Assembly (NCBI RefSeq): GCF_003670115.1
Contig: NZ_QQTY01000001.1
Span: 992,001 to 1,056,000 of the forward strand
From: Natronorubrum halophilum
Lineage (GTDB): Archaea; Halobacteriota; Halobacteria; Halobacteriales; Natrialbaceae
Reading direction: 5' to 3'
Length of the DNA: 64,000 nucleotides
Part shown: piece after piece, positions 27,817 through 35,935 of the stretch
Numbering within the stretch: position 1 is the stretch's first letter
Layout: each line of letters begins with the position of its first letter
Notes under the pieces: model-generated
Databases searched by the model: none
Told to the model about the DNA's origin: nothing
The model's input: only the letters and a program-made list of their open reading frames with translations
Position numbers and translations under genes: made by a program

Positions 27817-28703
27817 TGTACACGAACGACTTCGAGTACTACCGCGCCGACAGCGTGGATAGCGCGCTCGAACTGCTCGGCGACCACGACGGTGCCGAAC
27901 TGATCGCCGGAGCCCACGGCCTGCTGCCGCGGATGAAGACCGGCGACGAGTCGCCGCCGGCGCTCGTCGACATCGGGCGGGTGAGCGGGCTCGACACGAT
28001 CGAATCGTCGGACGGCGATAGCGGCGGTGACGGTGACAGCATTTCGGTCGGCGCGCTCGCGACTCACGCCGAGATCGCCGAATCGGAACTCGTCCACGAA
28101 CACGCGACGGCGCTCGCCGACGCCGCGTCCGAGTTAGGGGATCCGCAGGTGCGAAACGGCGGCACGATCGGCGGGAACCTCGCCCACGGAGACGCGCGCT
28201 CGGATCCGCCGGCCGCCCTCCTCGCGCTCGAGGGCTCGCTCGAGGTCCGCGGTCCGGACGGCGAGCGAACGATCGACGCGACCGATCTCTTCGAGGGGCC
28301 GTTCGAGACGGCGGTCGCCGACGACGAGATCGTTACTGCGGTCCGGATTCCGACCGACGACGACGCCGTAAGCGGCTACCGCAAGCGCCGCGATCCGCTC
28401 TCGGGCTACGCGATGGTCGGCGTCGGCGTCTGGCTCCAAATCGACGACGAAACGATCGAGGCAGCCCGGGCTGCCGTCACCGGCGCGACGACGACGCCCT
28501 CGAGACTGCCGGCCGTCGAGGACGAACTCGAGGGGAGTGCAGTCTCCGAGGAGACGATCACTGCGGCGGCAGCCGAGGCCGGCACCACGCTGGAGGCCGA
28601 CGCGTTCGTCTCGGACGTCCGAGCGAGCGCCGAGTACCGCGAGCACCTGCTGACGATCGACACCGAGCGGGCGTTGTACGACGTACTGGACGTCGATCAG
28701 TAA
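27816..28703 (+). CDS. Mo-hydroxylase FAD-binding subunit (CoxM-like)
   Basis: 295 residues. PCMH-type FAD fold: LIAGAHGLLPRMKTG (pyrophosphate loop; usual AGG is AGA here), and NGGTIGGNLAHGDARSDPPAAL, the second FAD loop. The C-terminal CO_deh_flav_C domain follows (YRKRRDPLSGYAMVGV onward). It passes electrons from the Fe-S clusters to a quinone or other acceptor. The start overlaps the large-subunit stop (TGATG). Confidence 0.92.
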   Translation: MYTNDFEYYRADSVDSALELLGDHDGAELIAGAHGLLPRMKTGDESPPALVDIGRVSGLDTIESSDGDSGGDGDSISVGALATHAEIAESELVHEHATALADAASELGDPQVRNGGTIGGNLAHGDARSDPPAALLALEGSLEVRGPDGERTIDATDLFEGPFETAVADDEIVTAVRIPTDDDAVSGYRKRRDPLSGYAMVGVGVWLQIDDETIEAARAAVTGATTTPSRLPAVEDELEGSAVSEETITAAAAEAGTTLEADAFVSDVRASAEYREHLLTIDTERALYDVLDVDQ

Positions 28704-28838
28704 CCGATCGTCGTCGTTCTTCGGAGGAGTCCACGCGGGGACGAGGATCCCGGGAGAACGACGAACCGGCGGTGTTCGCCCTCGCCAATCACGGCACGGA
28801 CCGTTACGTCCTCCCCGCGAAAGCCGTCGAGAGAGGCG

Positions 28839-29129
28839 TCACACGAAGGTATTGAAGGACACGATACCGACTGCGAGCATCAGGAAACCGAGAGCGACCG
28901 TAATGACGGCACCGCCCCAGTTGCCGACGCGGTAGGCCAACGAATGCTTCCGATCGAGATCCTCCCTCGTGTGGATGCTGACGAGCCCGTTCACCAAGAC
29001 GAACGTCGCCGGGAGCACGAGAATGGTGTAGGCCACTAACCCGGCGAGTACGAGGCTGGCGACGACCACCAGACTCCCGAGTAGTGCCAGTCCGTAGCCG
29101 ACGGCGTAGAGCTGCCAGGACTTCATCAT
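28839..29129 (-). CDS. Small membrane protein, unknown function
   Basis: 96 residues; ATG codons at 29129 and 29126 are both possible. Three hydrophobic stretches: AVGYGLALLGSLVVVASLVLAGLVAYTILVLPATFVLVNGL (two close helices) and GGAVITVALGFLMLAVGIVSF. A charged loop, HTREDLDRKHSLAYR, separates them. It stands between the Mo-hydroxylase operon and the biotin-carrier gene. No family recognised. Confidence 0.65.
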   Translation of the reverse strand: MMKSWQLYAVGYGLALLGSLVVVASLVLAGLVAYTILVLPATFVLVNGLVSIHTREDLDRKHSLAYRVGNWGGAVITVALGFLMLAVGIVSFNTFV

Positions 29130-29314
29130 CAAATTGGTCTGACACTACAGTCACGACCGGCATGTATCTGCCGGTCACGTGTCCCCCGAAACTGACCGAC
29201 ACCCTCTACGTGCAGACGGTACTCGCAACGACCTCGCGCGACTTCGGCTCGCGGTGGAGTTCAACGGAGTTTGCACCGACGGTGTTCGCCGTCGGTCGAC
29301 GATGCCAGACGGCG

Positions 29315-29560
29315 TTAGTTGGTCTCGAGAACCAGCAGGTCGTCGCCGGCGTCGACTTCCTGTTCGTTTTCCGCGAGGAATTCGGTGATCGTGCCGTCGG
29401 CCGGCGCCGTGATATCGTGGAAGTTCTTCATGACGCCGACCAGTCCGATGACGTCTCCCTCGGAGACCTCGTCACCTTCGTCGGCGAACGTCGCTTCGTC
29501 CGGGTCCGGTCGCGTGTAGAAGACGCCGGGCATCGGCGATTGGATGTGTTCTGTCGTCAT
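29315..29560 (-). CDS. Stand-alone biotin/lipoyl carrier protein (BCCP)
   Basis: 81 residues, a bare biotinyl domain: SPMPGVFYTRPDP at the start, GDEVSEGDVIGLVGVMKNFHDITAPADGTI in the middle. The presumed biotin-accepting Lys is Lys45 in GVMKNF; most BCCPs have AMKM. It is divergent from pxpB/pxpC/accC over a 187-bp control region, which suggests it is the carrier for that biotin carboxylase. Lipoylation instead of biotinylation cannot be excluded from sequence. Confidence 0.85.
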   Translation of the reverse strand: MTTEHIQSPMPGVFYTRPDPDEATFADEGDEVSEGDVIGLVGVMKNFHDITAPADGTITEFLAENEQEVDAGDDLLVLETN

Positions 29561-29747
29561 TTACGAAATCTTACCAGTAAGTACGACCCCTGAGCATATA
29601 GGTTTTGACAAAGCTATACCACTCCCTACATCATTGTAAACTCTCGCAACCCGCATTGTTTACGAGAAGATGTAATTATCTTAGTGTGTATCCTATCCTA
29701 CTCTAGTCGGCATCTATACAGTGGTAACCGTTCTCCTACACGGTAGG
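29561..29747. promoter_or_regulatory. Divergent control region with GTAAAC/GTTTAC inverted repeat
   Basis: AT-rich by local standards. GTAAAC (29636-29641) and GTTTAC (29658-29663) form an inverted repeat with a 16-base spacer, and both are preceded by CATT. TATA-like stretches are CTATATGC on the minus strand (near 29595-29602) and CATCTATACA (29711-29720) on the plus strand, about 32 bp before pxpB. The repeat sits between the two promoters and is a plausible operator. Confidence 0.5.
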
Positions 29748-30650
29748 ATGAGTGACCGAACGATAACGAGACAGGAGCTTCCGTCTCCGCGGTACGAATA
29801 CGGCGGTGACGACTGGGTGTTCGTCGAACTCGACGAGGCGATGAGCTTCGACGCGAACTTCAAGGCACAGGCGATGACACAGGAGATCCGCCGGAACAGT
29901 CTCGAGGGACTGATCGAGGTCGCGCCGTCGAACGCCTCCTACCTGATCCAGTTCGATCCGGGCGTGTTGCATCCGGACGAACTGATCGAAGAGTTGCGAT
30001 CGCTCGAGGACGAGATCGACGTCTCCGACTACCAGTGGGAGGCGCGGGTGTTCGACATCCCCGTCTTCTACGACGATCCGTGGACCCACGAGACCCTGAT
30101 GGACTTCCGGGAGCGCCACCAGGACCCGGATTCGACGGACCTCGAGTACTCCGCAGAGATCAACGGCTTCGACTCCGTCGAGGCGTTCATCGACCACCAC
30201 GCCGGTGCGCCGCACATGGTGACGATGATCGGGTTCGTCCCCGGACTGCCGTTCTGTTTCCAGATGGTCCCTCGAGACGAGCAGATCGAGGTGCCGAAGT
30301 ACGAACAGCCGCGGACGGCGACGCCGAGTCGCGCGATCGGATTCGGCGGCGCGTTCACCGCCATCTACCCCGTCCCCGGGGCCGGCGGCTACCAGCTCTA
30401 CGGTCGAACGCCCGTCGAAGTACTCGACGTCGATCAGGAGCTGTCGGCCTTCGAGGAATCGATGGTGCTCCCGAACCCGGGAGACATCCTCAACTTCCGC
30501 CGGATCGACCGCGAGGAGTACGATTCGATCCGCGAGGCGGTCGAAGACGGCAGCTACGAGTACAACTACGATCGAGTCGACTTCGAGCCCCAGGCGTTTT
30601 TCGAGGATCCACGCGGGTACAACGCGAAGCTTCTGGAGGTGCTCGAGTGA
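29748..30650 (+). CDS. pxpB: 5-oxoprolinase subunit B-like / AHS1 carboxyltransferase half
   Basis: 300 residues from ATG 29748 (MSDRTITRQ); a GTG 27 bp upstream is less likely. AHS1 (KipI-like) core: HMVTMIGFVPGLPFCFQM, then VPKYEQPRTATPSRAIGFGGAFTAIYPVPGAGGYQLYGRTPVEVLD. In bacteria PxpB works with PxpA and PxpC in ATP-dependent cleavage of 5-oxoproline; the same fold is half of the carboxyltransferase of urea carboxylase. TGATG overlap with pxpC indicates coupling. Confidence 0.88.
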   Translation: MSDRTITRQELPSPRYEYGGDDWVFVELDEAMSFDANFKAQAMTQEIRRNSLEGLIEVAPSNASYLIQFDPGVLHPDELIEELRSLEDEIDVSDYQWEARVFDIPVFYDDPWTHETLMDFRERHQDPDSTDLEYSAEINGFDSVEAFIDHHAGAPHMVTMIGFVPGLPFCFQMVPRDEQIEVPKYEQPRTATPSRAIGFGGAFTAIYPVPGAGGYQLYGRTPVEVLDVDQELSAFEESMVLPNPGDILNFRRIDREEYDSIREAVEDGSYEYNYDRVDFEPQAFFEDPRGYNAKLLEVLE

Positions 30651-31615
30651 TGCGAATTCTCGACGGCGGACTCGTCACGACCGTTCAGGACACCGGCCGC
30701 TACGGCCACTACCACATCGGCATGCCACCCTCCGGCGCGATGGACCAGTTCGCCCACAAAGTCGGCAACTGGCTCGTCGGCAACGACGAATCCGACGCGA
30801 CGCTCGAGATGACCTACATGGGTGCGGACGTCGAGTTCGAGGACGACGCCGTCTTCGCCGTCACCGGCGCGGACATGGAGCCGTCGCTCGAGAACGAGCC
30901 GATCCCGACGTGGACGGCCGTCCGAGCCGAGGCCGGCGACACGCTCAGTTTCGAGTTCGCGACGGAGGGCGCGCGAACGTACCTCGCCGTCGCCGGCGGC
31001 ATCGATATCGAGCCGGTGATGGGGAGCCGGTCGACGTACACCCTGATCGGCATCGGCGGCCACGAGGGCCGCTCGCTCGAGGCGGGCGACGAACTGCCGA
31101 CCGGCGAGCCGGCGGGGGACGCCGACGCGATGGTCGGCACCTCGATCGACGAGGCGGACCGACCGGATTACTCGACCAACGAGATCAACGTCGTGATGGG
31201 GCTCTGTGACTATCGCCTCACCGACGAGGGCCGACAGCGGTTCCTCGACGCCGACTGGAAGGTTTCCGACGAGGCCGACCGGGTCGGCTACCGGTTCGAA
31301 GGGCCCGACATCACCGACATGTTCGAAGAGCGCGAGCAGCCCTTCGGTGCCGGAACCGACGTCACCAACGTCGTCGACCTCGGCTACCCCGTCGGCTCCA
31401 TCCAGATGGCCGGCCAGCCGATCATCCTGATGCGAGACGCCGTGACCGGCGGCGGCTACGCGACCGTCGGAACCGTCGTGAGTCCCGACCGCGGCGCGCT
31501 CTCGCAGTGTCGAACCCACAGCACCGTAGACTTCAACGCCGTCGACGTCGAGGAAGCGCTCGAGATCCGTCGCGAGCGAGACGACCGCCTCGAGCGCATT
31601 CAGAACTCCCTGTAG
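30650..31615 (+). CDS. pxpC: 5-oxoprolinase subunit C-like / AHS2 carboxyltransferase half
   Basis: 321 residues. AHS2 (KipA-like) signature GLVTTVQDTGRYGHYHIGMPPSGAMDQFAHKVGNWLVGN at the start, GARTYLAVAGGIDIEPVMGSRSTY in the middle and GGYATVGTVVSPDRGALSQ near the end. It is annotated in databases as the biotin-dependent carboxyltransferase family as well as PxpC. It starts on the stop codon of pxpB and ends 16 bp before the biotin carboxylase gene, so the three form one operon. Confidence 0.9.
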   Translation: MRILDGGLVTTVQDTGRYGHYHIGMPPSGAMDQFAHKVGNWLVGNDESDATLEMTYMGADVEFEDDAVFAVTGADMEPSLENEPIPTWTAVRAEAGDTLSFEFATEGARTYLAVAGGIDIEPVMGSRSTYTLIGIGGHEGRSLEAGDELPTGEPAGDADAMVGTSIDEADRPDYSTNEINVVMGLCDYRLTDEGRQRFLDADWKVSDEADRVGYRFEGPDITDMFEEREQPFGAGTDVTNVVDLGYPVGSIQMAGQPIILMRDAVTGGGYATVGTVVSPDRGALSQCRTHSTVDFNAVDVEEALEIRRERDDRLERIQNSL

Positions 31616-31631
31616 TCCGAACTTCCAATAG

Positions 31632-32984
31632 ATGATCAACAAAGTACTCGTTGCGAATCGAGGCGAAATCGCGGTTCGCGTGATGCAAGCGGCGACCGAA
31701 CTCGGAATCGAAACCGTAGCCGTCTACAGCGACGCCGACGAGACGGCCAAGCACGTCCGGCGCGCCGACGAAGCCGCGCACGTCGGCTCCTCCGTCGCCG
31801 GCAAGAGCTATCTCGACCAGGAGTCGCTGCTGGAGGCGGCGACCGAAACCGGGGCCGACGCGATCCACCCGGGCTACGGATTCCTCGCGGAGAGCGAATC
31901 GTTCGCCCGCCGGGTCGAAGACTCCGAGTTCATCTGGGTCGGGCCGCCGGCGGACGCGATGGCCGACTTCGGCGAGAAGACCAAGGCGCGGGCCATCATG
32001 GACGAGGCCGGCGTTCCGATCGTTCCCGGGACGGACGAGCCGGTCGACGATCCGTCGCAGGTGCAAGCCTTCGGCGACGAACACGGCTACCCGGTCGCGA
32101 TCAAGGCCGACGGCGGCGGCGGCGGTCGCGGGCTGAAAGTCGTCGCTGGTCCCGAAGAAGCCGAGGAAGCCTTCAAAAACGCCAAACGCGAGGGCGAGGC
32201 GTACTTCGACAACGACGCCGTCTACGTCGAACGCTTCCTCAAGAACCCGCGACACATCGAGGTGCAGGTCATCGGCGACACCCACGGCAACGTGCGCCAC
32301 CTCTACGAACGCGACTGCTCCGTCCAGCGTCGCCAGCAGAAACTCATCGAAGAGACGCCGTCGCCGGTGCTCGACGAGGAGACGCGGGAGGAGCTCTGTG
32401 AAGCCGCCCGATCCGGCGTCGGCGAAGCCGGCTACAGCAACGCCGGAACCGTGGAGTTCCTCTACGAGGACGGCGAGTTCTACTTCCTCGAGGTGAACGC
32501 CCGGATTCAGGTCGAACACACGATCACCGAGGCGGTGACGGGCATCGACATCGTCAAGGAACAGTTCCGCGTGGCCGCGGGCGAGGAGCTGTCGTTCGAG
32601 CAGTCCGCGGTCGACCCCCGAGGTGCGGCGATGGAGTTCCGCATCAACGCCGAGGATCCGTTCAACGACTTTTCGCCGACGCCGGGTACCCTCGAGACCT
32701 ATCGACCCCCCACGGGGATGGGCGTCCGCGTCGACGACGGCGTCGACCAGGGCGACAGGATCAGCCCGTTCTACGACTCGCTCGTCGGGAAGTTCATCGT
32801 CACTGGACAGGACCGAAGGGAAACGCTCGAACGCAGCGAGCGCGTCCTCGAGGAGACGGAGATCGAGGGTATCTCGACGACGATCCCGTTCCACCTCGCG
32901 GTGCTCGAGGACGACGCGTTCGTCGACAGCGAGCACACGACGAAGTACCTCGACGAGCAGTTCGAGGGGCTGGACGAACCCTGA
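31632..32984 (+). CDS. accC: Stand-alone biotin carboxylase subunit
   Basis: 450 residues, the size of a bare biotin carboxylase; haloarchaeal acyl-CoA carboxylase alpha chains are longer because they carry a fused BCCP. ATP-grasp features: [14 protein letters not shown], the Gly-rich loop [28 protein letters not shown] and [24 protein letters not shown], which retains the catalytic Arg. The Biotin_carb_C domain ends the protein. It should carboxylate biotin on the 81-residue carrier encoded at 29315..29560. It is co-directional with pxpB-pxpC. Confidence 0.93.
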   Translation: MINKVLVANRGEIAVRVMQAATELGIETVAVYSDADETAKHVRRADEAAHVGSSVAGKSYLDQESLLEAATETGADAIHPGYGFLAESESFARRVEDSEFIWVGPPADAMADFGEKTKARAIMDEAGVPIVPGTDEPVDDPSQVQAFGDEHGYPVAIKADGGGGGRGLKVVAGPEEAEEAFKNAKREGEAYFDNDAVYVERFLKNPRHIEVQVIGDTHGNVRHLYERDCSVQRRQQKLIEETPSPVLDEETREELCEAARSGVGEAGYSNAGTVEFLYEDGEFYFLEVNARIQVEHTITEAVTGIDIVKEQFRVAAGEELSFEQSAVDPRGAAMEFRINAEDPFNDFSPTPGTLETYRPPTGMGVRVDDGVDQGDRISPFYDSLVGKFIVTGQDRRETLERSERVLEETEIEGISTTIPFHLAVLEDDAFVDSEHTTKYLDEQFEGLDEP

Positions 32985-33017
32985 CCGCACGGCGAGGGTG
33001 ACGATTCGAGGGGCGAA

Positions 33018-33779
33018 TCAGACCAGTTCGTCCAACCGAGCCAGTTCGATCCTCTCCGCCTCGAGTCGGTCGTGGATCGTCTCGAGCAGTTCGACCGAAT
33101 TCGGGCCGTCGCCGTGGATACAGATCGACGACGCGGGGACGTCGATCGTCGTTCCGTCGACGGCCTCGACCTCGCCGCGGGTTGCGATGGAGACGACGCG
33201 ATCCGCGACCAGGTCGGGATCTTTCGGCTCGACCGATTTCTCGACGATCAGGGTTCGGTCAGGGTTGTAGTCGAGGTCGACGTAGCCCTCGAAGACGGCG
33301 TCTAGCTCGTCGTACTCTTGGGCGACCTCGTAGATGTTCATGTCGGTCGCCAGGTAGACGAGGTCGGGGTCGACCTCGAGGATGCCCTCCATGACGGCGC
33401 GGGAGTGCGCCTCGCTCTCGGAGAGCATCGAGTACATCGCGCCGTGGGGTTTGACGTGCTGGACGGTCGCCCCGTGGCGCTTTGCAAAGGCCGTCAACGC
33501 GCCCAACTGGTAGACGACGTAGTCGCGTACTTCCTCGGGCGTCGCGTCCATCGTCCGGCGGCCGAACCCCATCTTGTCCGGGAGACCGGGATGGATTCCG
33601 ATCCCCACGTCGTGTTCCGCTGCGAGTTCGACGGTCTCGCGCATGACGTGCGGGTCGCCCGCGTGGTAGCCGCCGGCGATATTCGCGGAAGTGATGTAGG
33701 GCATCACCTCGCTATCGCGCCCCATCGTCCAGTTGCCGAAACTCTCTCCCATGTCGCAGTTGATATCGATTGCAGTCAT
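33018..33779 (-). CDS. pxpA: LamB/YcsF family 5-oxoprolinase subunit A
   Basis: 253 residues. Family signatures are all present: DINCDMGESFGNWTMG at the N-terminus, SANIAGGYHAGDPHVMRETV, GIGIHPGLPDKMGFGRR and VQHVKPHGAMYSML. PxpA is the YcsF subunit of the prokaryotic ATP-dependent 5-oxoprolinase and has a TIM-barrel fold. It is convergent with accC (33-bp gap), so it has a separate promoter but belongs to the same functional cluster. Confidence 0.93.
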   Translation of the reverse strand: MTAIDINCDMGESFGNWTMGRDSEVMPYITSANIAGGYHAGDPHVMRETVELAAEHDVGIGIHPGLPDKMGFGRRTMDATPEEVRDYVVYQLGALTAFAKRHGATVQHVKPHGAMYSMLSESEAHSRAVMEGILEVDPDLVYLATDMNIYEVAQEYDELDAVFEGYVDLDYNPDRTLIVEKSVEPKDPDLVADRVVSIATRGEVEAVDGTTIDVPASSICIHGDGPNSVELLETIHDRLEAERIELARLDELV

Positions 33780-33914
33780 CGGTGGATTGGTACCGTATCA
33801 CGTCCTTCGTCGTCGATCTACTTGAGGTATCGTGACCGTGACGGATCGTAGCCCCCATCGCCGCGCCGGCGAATCGAAGCCGACCGAGACCGACCGCCGG
33901 TTTCGCGACCGCGC

Positions 33915-34826
33915 TCAGTACTGGGCGTCGGAACTGCTGTCGGAGTGCGCCCGCACCCACAGTTCGCCGATCCGCGAGAGTCTGGTTCGATAGGATTTGC
34001 CGTGTTCCTCGCGTTCGATGTACCCCTTGCCGCCGGGACCCAGCCGATCGACGTTGTAGATGACTTTCGAGCGAAAGCTGTCGGTGTACTCCTCGTTCAA
34101 CTCGCGGGCGAGCGCCTCGGCGAGTTCCGAGACCGAGTCGAACTCGCCGTCCTCGCCGAGTTTGTAGAGGATGAGTTCCTCGAACGGCTTGACGTTCGAG
34201 AACGTGGCGACCGGTAACTCGACGATGTGACGGCCGTCGATCTCCTTCGCGCCGATCGTCGTTCCGCGCTCGTCGAACTCCGAGAGGAGATCCCGCGCGC
34301 TCTCGAGGCGAGCGTCGATCCGATCGCCGTCGATGGTCGCTTCCTGCGCGCCGAGGTCCTCGAGCAACTCGATCTGTTCGCGCAGTTCCTCGGCGAGTTC
34401 CGTCTCGAGGTACTTCTCGGGGGCGGTGTAGTAGGTGTGGATGCCCTCGCGGTCCTCCTGGCGCTCGACCATCAGGGAGTGGGCGGCGTTGGCGAACGCG
34501 AAACTGACGGTTCGCGGCATCGCGGCGACGTTCACCCAGACCTCGTTGCCCCGGTCGAGTTCGGCGGTGATCAGATCGTAGGCCTGCTCGAAGGCCGCGT
34601 CGTAGTCGTAGACGTCCTCGAGGACGAATCGCTCCGTACTCGCCCCCAGCAGGTTCCGGAAGTCGGTCTCGAGTTTCTCCGAGAGGTGTCTGGAGTACTC
34701 GACGTTGGCTTCGCTCCCGACGGCACCCTCGAGGAGGATGACGCTGTCGACGTCGATCTGATCGCGCACCAGCGGCGCGATCAGCCGGTCGTAATCGAAA
34801 CCGACCGGGACGATGTGGGTTTGCAT
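33915..34826 (-). CDS. HFX_2341/DUF6293-type regulator: CARF-like domain plus winged helix
   Basis: 303 residues from MQTHIVPVGFDYDRL; a TATA box 27 bp upstream supports this start. The N-half has the Rossmann look of CARF domains: HIVPVGFDYDRLIAPLVRD, an acidic middle, then VWVNVAAMPRTVSFAFANAA in the place of the CARF ligand-loop motif. The C-half contains a winged helix (FEELILYKLGEDGEFDSVSELAEALARE...SKVIYNVDRL), then a Lys/Arg-rich wing. I know this family as HFX_2341/DUF6293. It may sense a nucleotide or metabolite and control neighbouring catabolic genes (inference). Confidence 0.82.
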   Translation of the reverse strand: MQTHIVPVGFDYDRLIAPLVRDQIDVDSVILLEGAVGSEANVEYSRHLSEKLETDFRNLLGASTERFVLEDVYDYDAAFEQAYDLITAELDRGNEVWVNVAAMPRTVSFAFANAAHSLMVERQEDREGIHTYYTAPEKYLETELAEELREQIELLEDLGAQEATIDGDRIDARLESARDLLSEFDERGTTIGAKEIDGRHIVELPVATFSNVKPFEELILYKLGEDGEFDSVSELAEALARELNEEYTDSFRSKVIYNVDRLGPGGKGYIEREEHGKSYRTRLSRIGELWVRAHSDSSSDAQY

Positions 34827-34848
34827 ACGTGGTACAGCGGGTCGGTAG

Positions 34849-34857
34849 TTATAAAAA
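34849..34857 (-). promoter_or_regulatory. TATA box of the CARF-like regulator gene
   Basis: TTTTTATAA on the minus strand is centred 27 bp upstream of ATG 34826, an excellent leaderless promoter fit. Confidence 0.65.
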
Positions 34858-34880
34858 CTGCCAGTCTCGCGACCGTTCGG

Positions 34881-34901
34881 GCGGACGGCATCGCCGTCCG
34901 C
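34881..34901. repeat. Perfect hairpin between divergent regulators
   Basis: GCGGACGGC and GCCGTCCGC form a 9-bp perfect stem with a 3-base loop. It lies in the 300-bp gap between the two divergent regulator genes. It is too close to the leftward TATA box to be a terminator for either gene, so an operator or a chance palindrome is more likely. Confidence 0.55.
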
Positions 34902-35094
34902 GCGCCGCTTCGGACGTCGCGAGAACCGACGGATCCGGAGATCGAGAGAACCGAAGCGGTCCACGATCGAACTCGAAGAGACCGCGGCGGGCCGATTCGG
35001 GGGTCTCGGTGGGCCGACTCGTGAACGTGTTCACATCTCGGCGGGCGGGCGCTCGGACGATTCGACGCCCGAAACGCCGGTCTACGGTCTGGTG

Positions 35095-35103
35095 TTTATT
35101 TAT
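35095..35103 (+). promoter_or_regulatory. TATA box of the HTH-10 regulator gene
   Basis: TTTATTTAT is centred about 28 bp upstream of ATG 35127, a leaderless promoter arrangement. Confidence 0.6.
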
Positions 35104-35126
35104 CGCCGTCTCCCGTAGCGCCACCT

Positions 35127-35855
35127 ATGGTGACTCGCTTTCCGAGCGTCGACGAGCACGTCGAGGGATCACGGTTGCAACTCGACATCTGGCACCCGGA
35201 GTGCTGGACGCTCGAGGTCACCGACGGCGCGCCGGGCGGGTTGCTCGGACACGGCGTGTACGCCATCGACGGAAAGGCCACCGGCCGATTCACCGCGTAC
35301 GGCCGATCGGTCGACGATCTGGAGGAACTCCTCGCGGCCATCGAGGCGTCGCCGTTGACCGACGAGGTGCGGGAGGCCGACCAGCACTACGCCACCGACG
35401 TCGGGACGCCCGATCCCGAGAACGCGACGACCGGGCTCGTCGTGCAGTACGAACTGACGAACAGCATCAACGACGCGCTCGTCTCGCGGGGGTTCATTCC
35501 CGACGAACCCGTCCGGATGACCGACGGCCGCGAGTACTGGACGGTCGTCATCCACGAGGATCGGGCGACGATCGCCGATCGCCTCGACGAGATCCGCGAG
35601 GAGAAATCGGCGACCGTCGAGGTCGAGACGGTACGATCGCTCCACGAGGGGGTGACGAACGGCGTGTTCCGGACCGACTGCCTGTCCGAGCGACAGCGCG
35701 AGGTGTTCGAACTCGCGCGCACCAGGGGATACTACCGCTGGCCACGCGAAACGACGGCGGCCGACCTCGCCGCGGAACTCGACATCGCCGAGGCGACGCT
35801 GCTCGAGCACCTCCGAAAAGCCGAATCGAAACTCCTCGATCCCGGCGCGGTGTGA
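35127..35855 (+). CDS. Bacterio-opsin-activator-type HTH-10 regulator
   Basis: 242 residues. The C-terminal HTH_10 domain (about 187-238) reads LSERQREVFELARTRGYYRWPRETTAADLAAELDIAEATLLEHLRKAESKLL, characteristic of Bat-type regulators. The N-terminal 180 residues form the usual alpha/beta ligand or effector domain of this group, without a PAS or GAF motif. It precedes the APC permease by about 80 bp and may regulate it. Confidence 0.88.
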   Translation: MVTRFPSVDEHVEGSRLQLDIWHPECWTLEVTDGAPGGLLGHGVYAIDGKATGRFTAYGRSVDDLEELLAAIEASPLTDEVREADQHYATDVGTPDPENATTGLVVQYELTNSINDALVSRGFIPDEPVRMTDGREYWTVVIHEDRATIADRLDEIREEKSATVEVETVRSLHEGVTNGVFRTDCLSERQREVFELARTRGYYRWPRETTAADLAAELDIAEATLLEHLRKAESKLLDPGAV

Positions 35856-35935
35856 CCGGGACGCGACCGTCGACGCTCACCCCTCGCTATCTAGGGAGGG
35901 GGTTGATTTCCGGCGAATTCATGGTACTAACAGTC

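Noticed and set aside
24917-28703. Aerobic CO dehydrogenase
   Set aside because: The large subunit has AYRGAGR and no AYXCSFR Cys, so CO oxidation is not supported.
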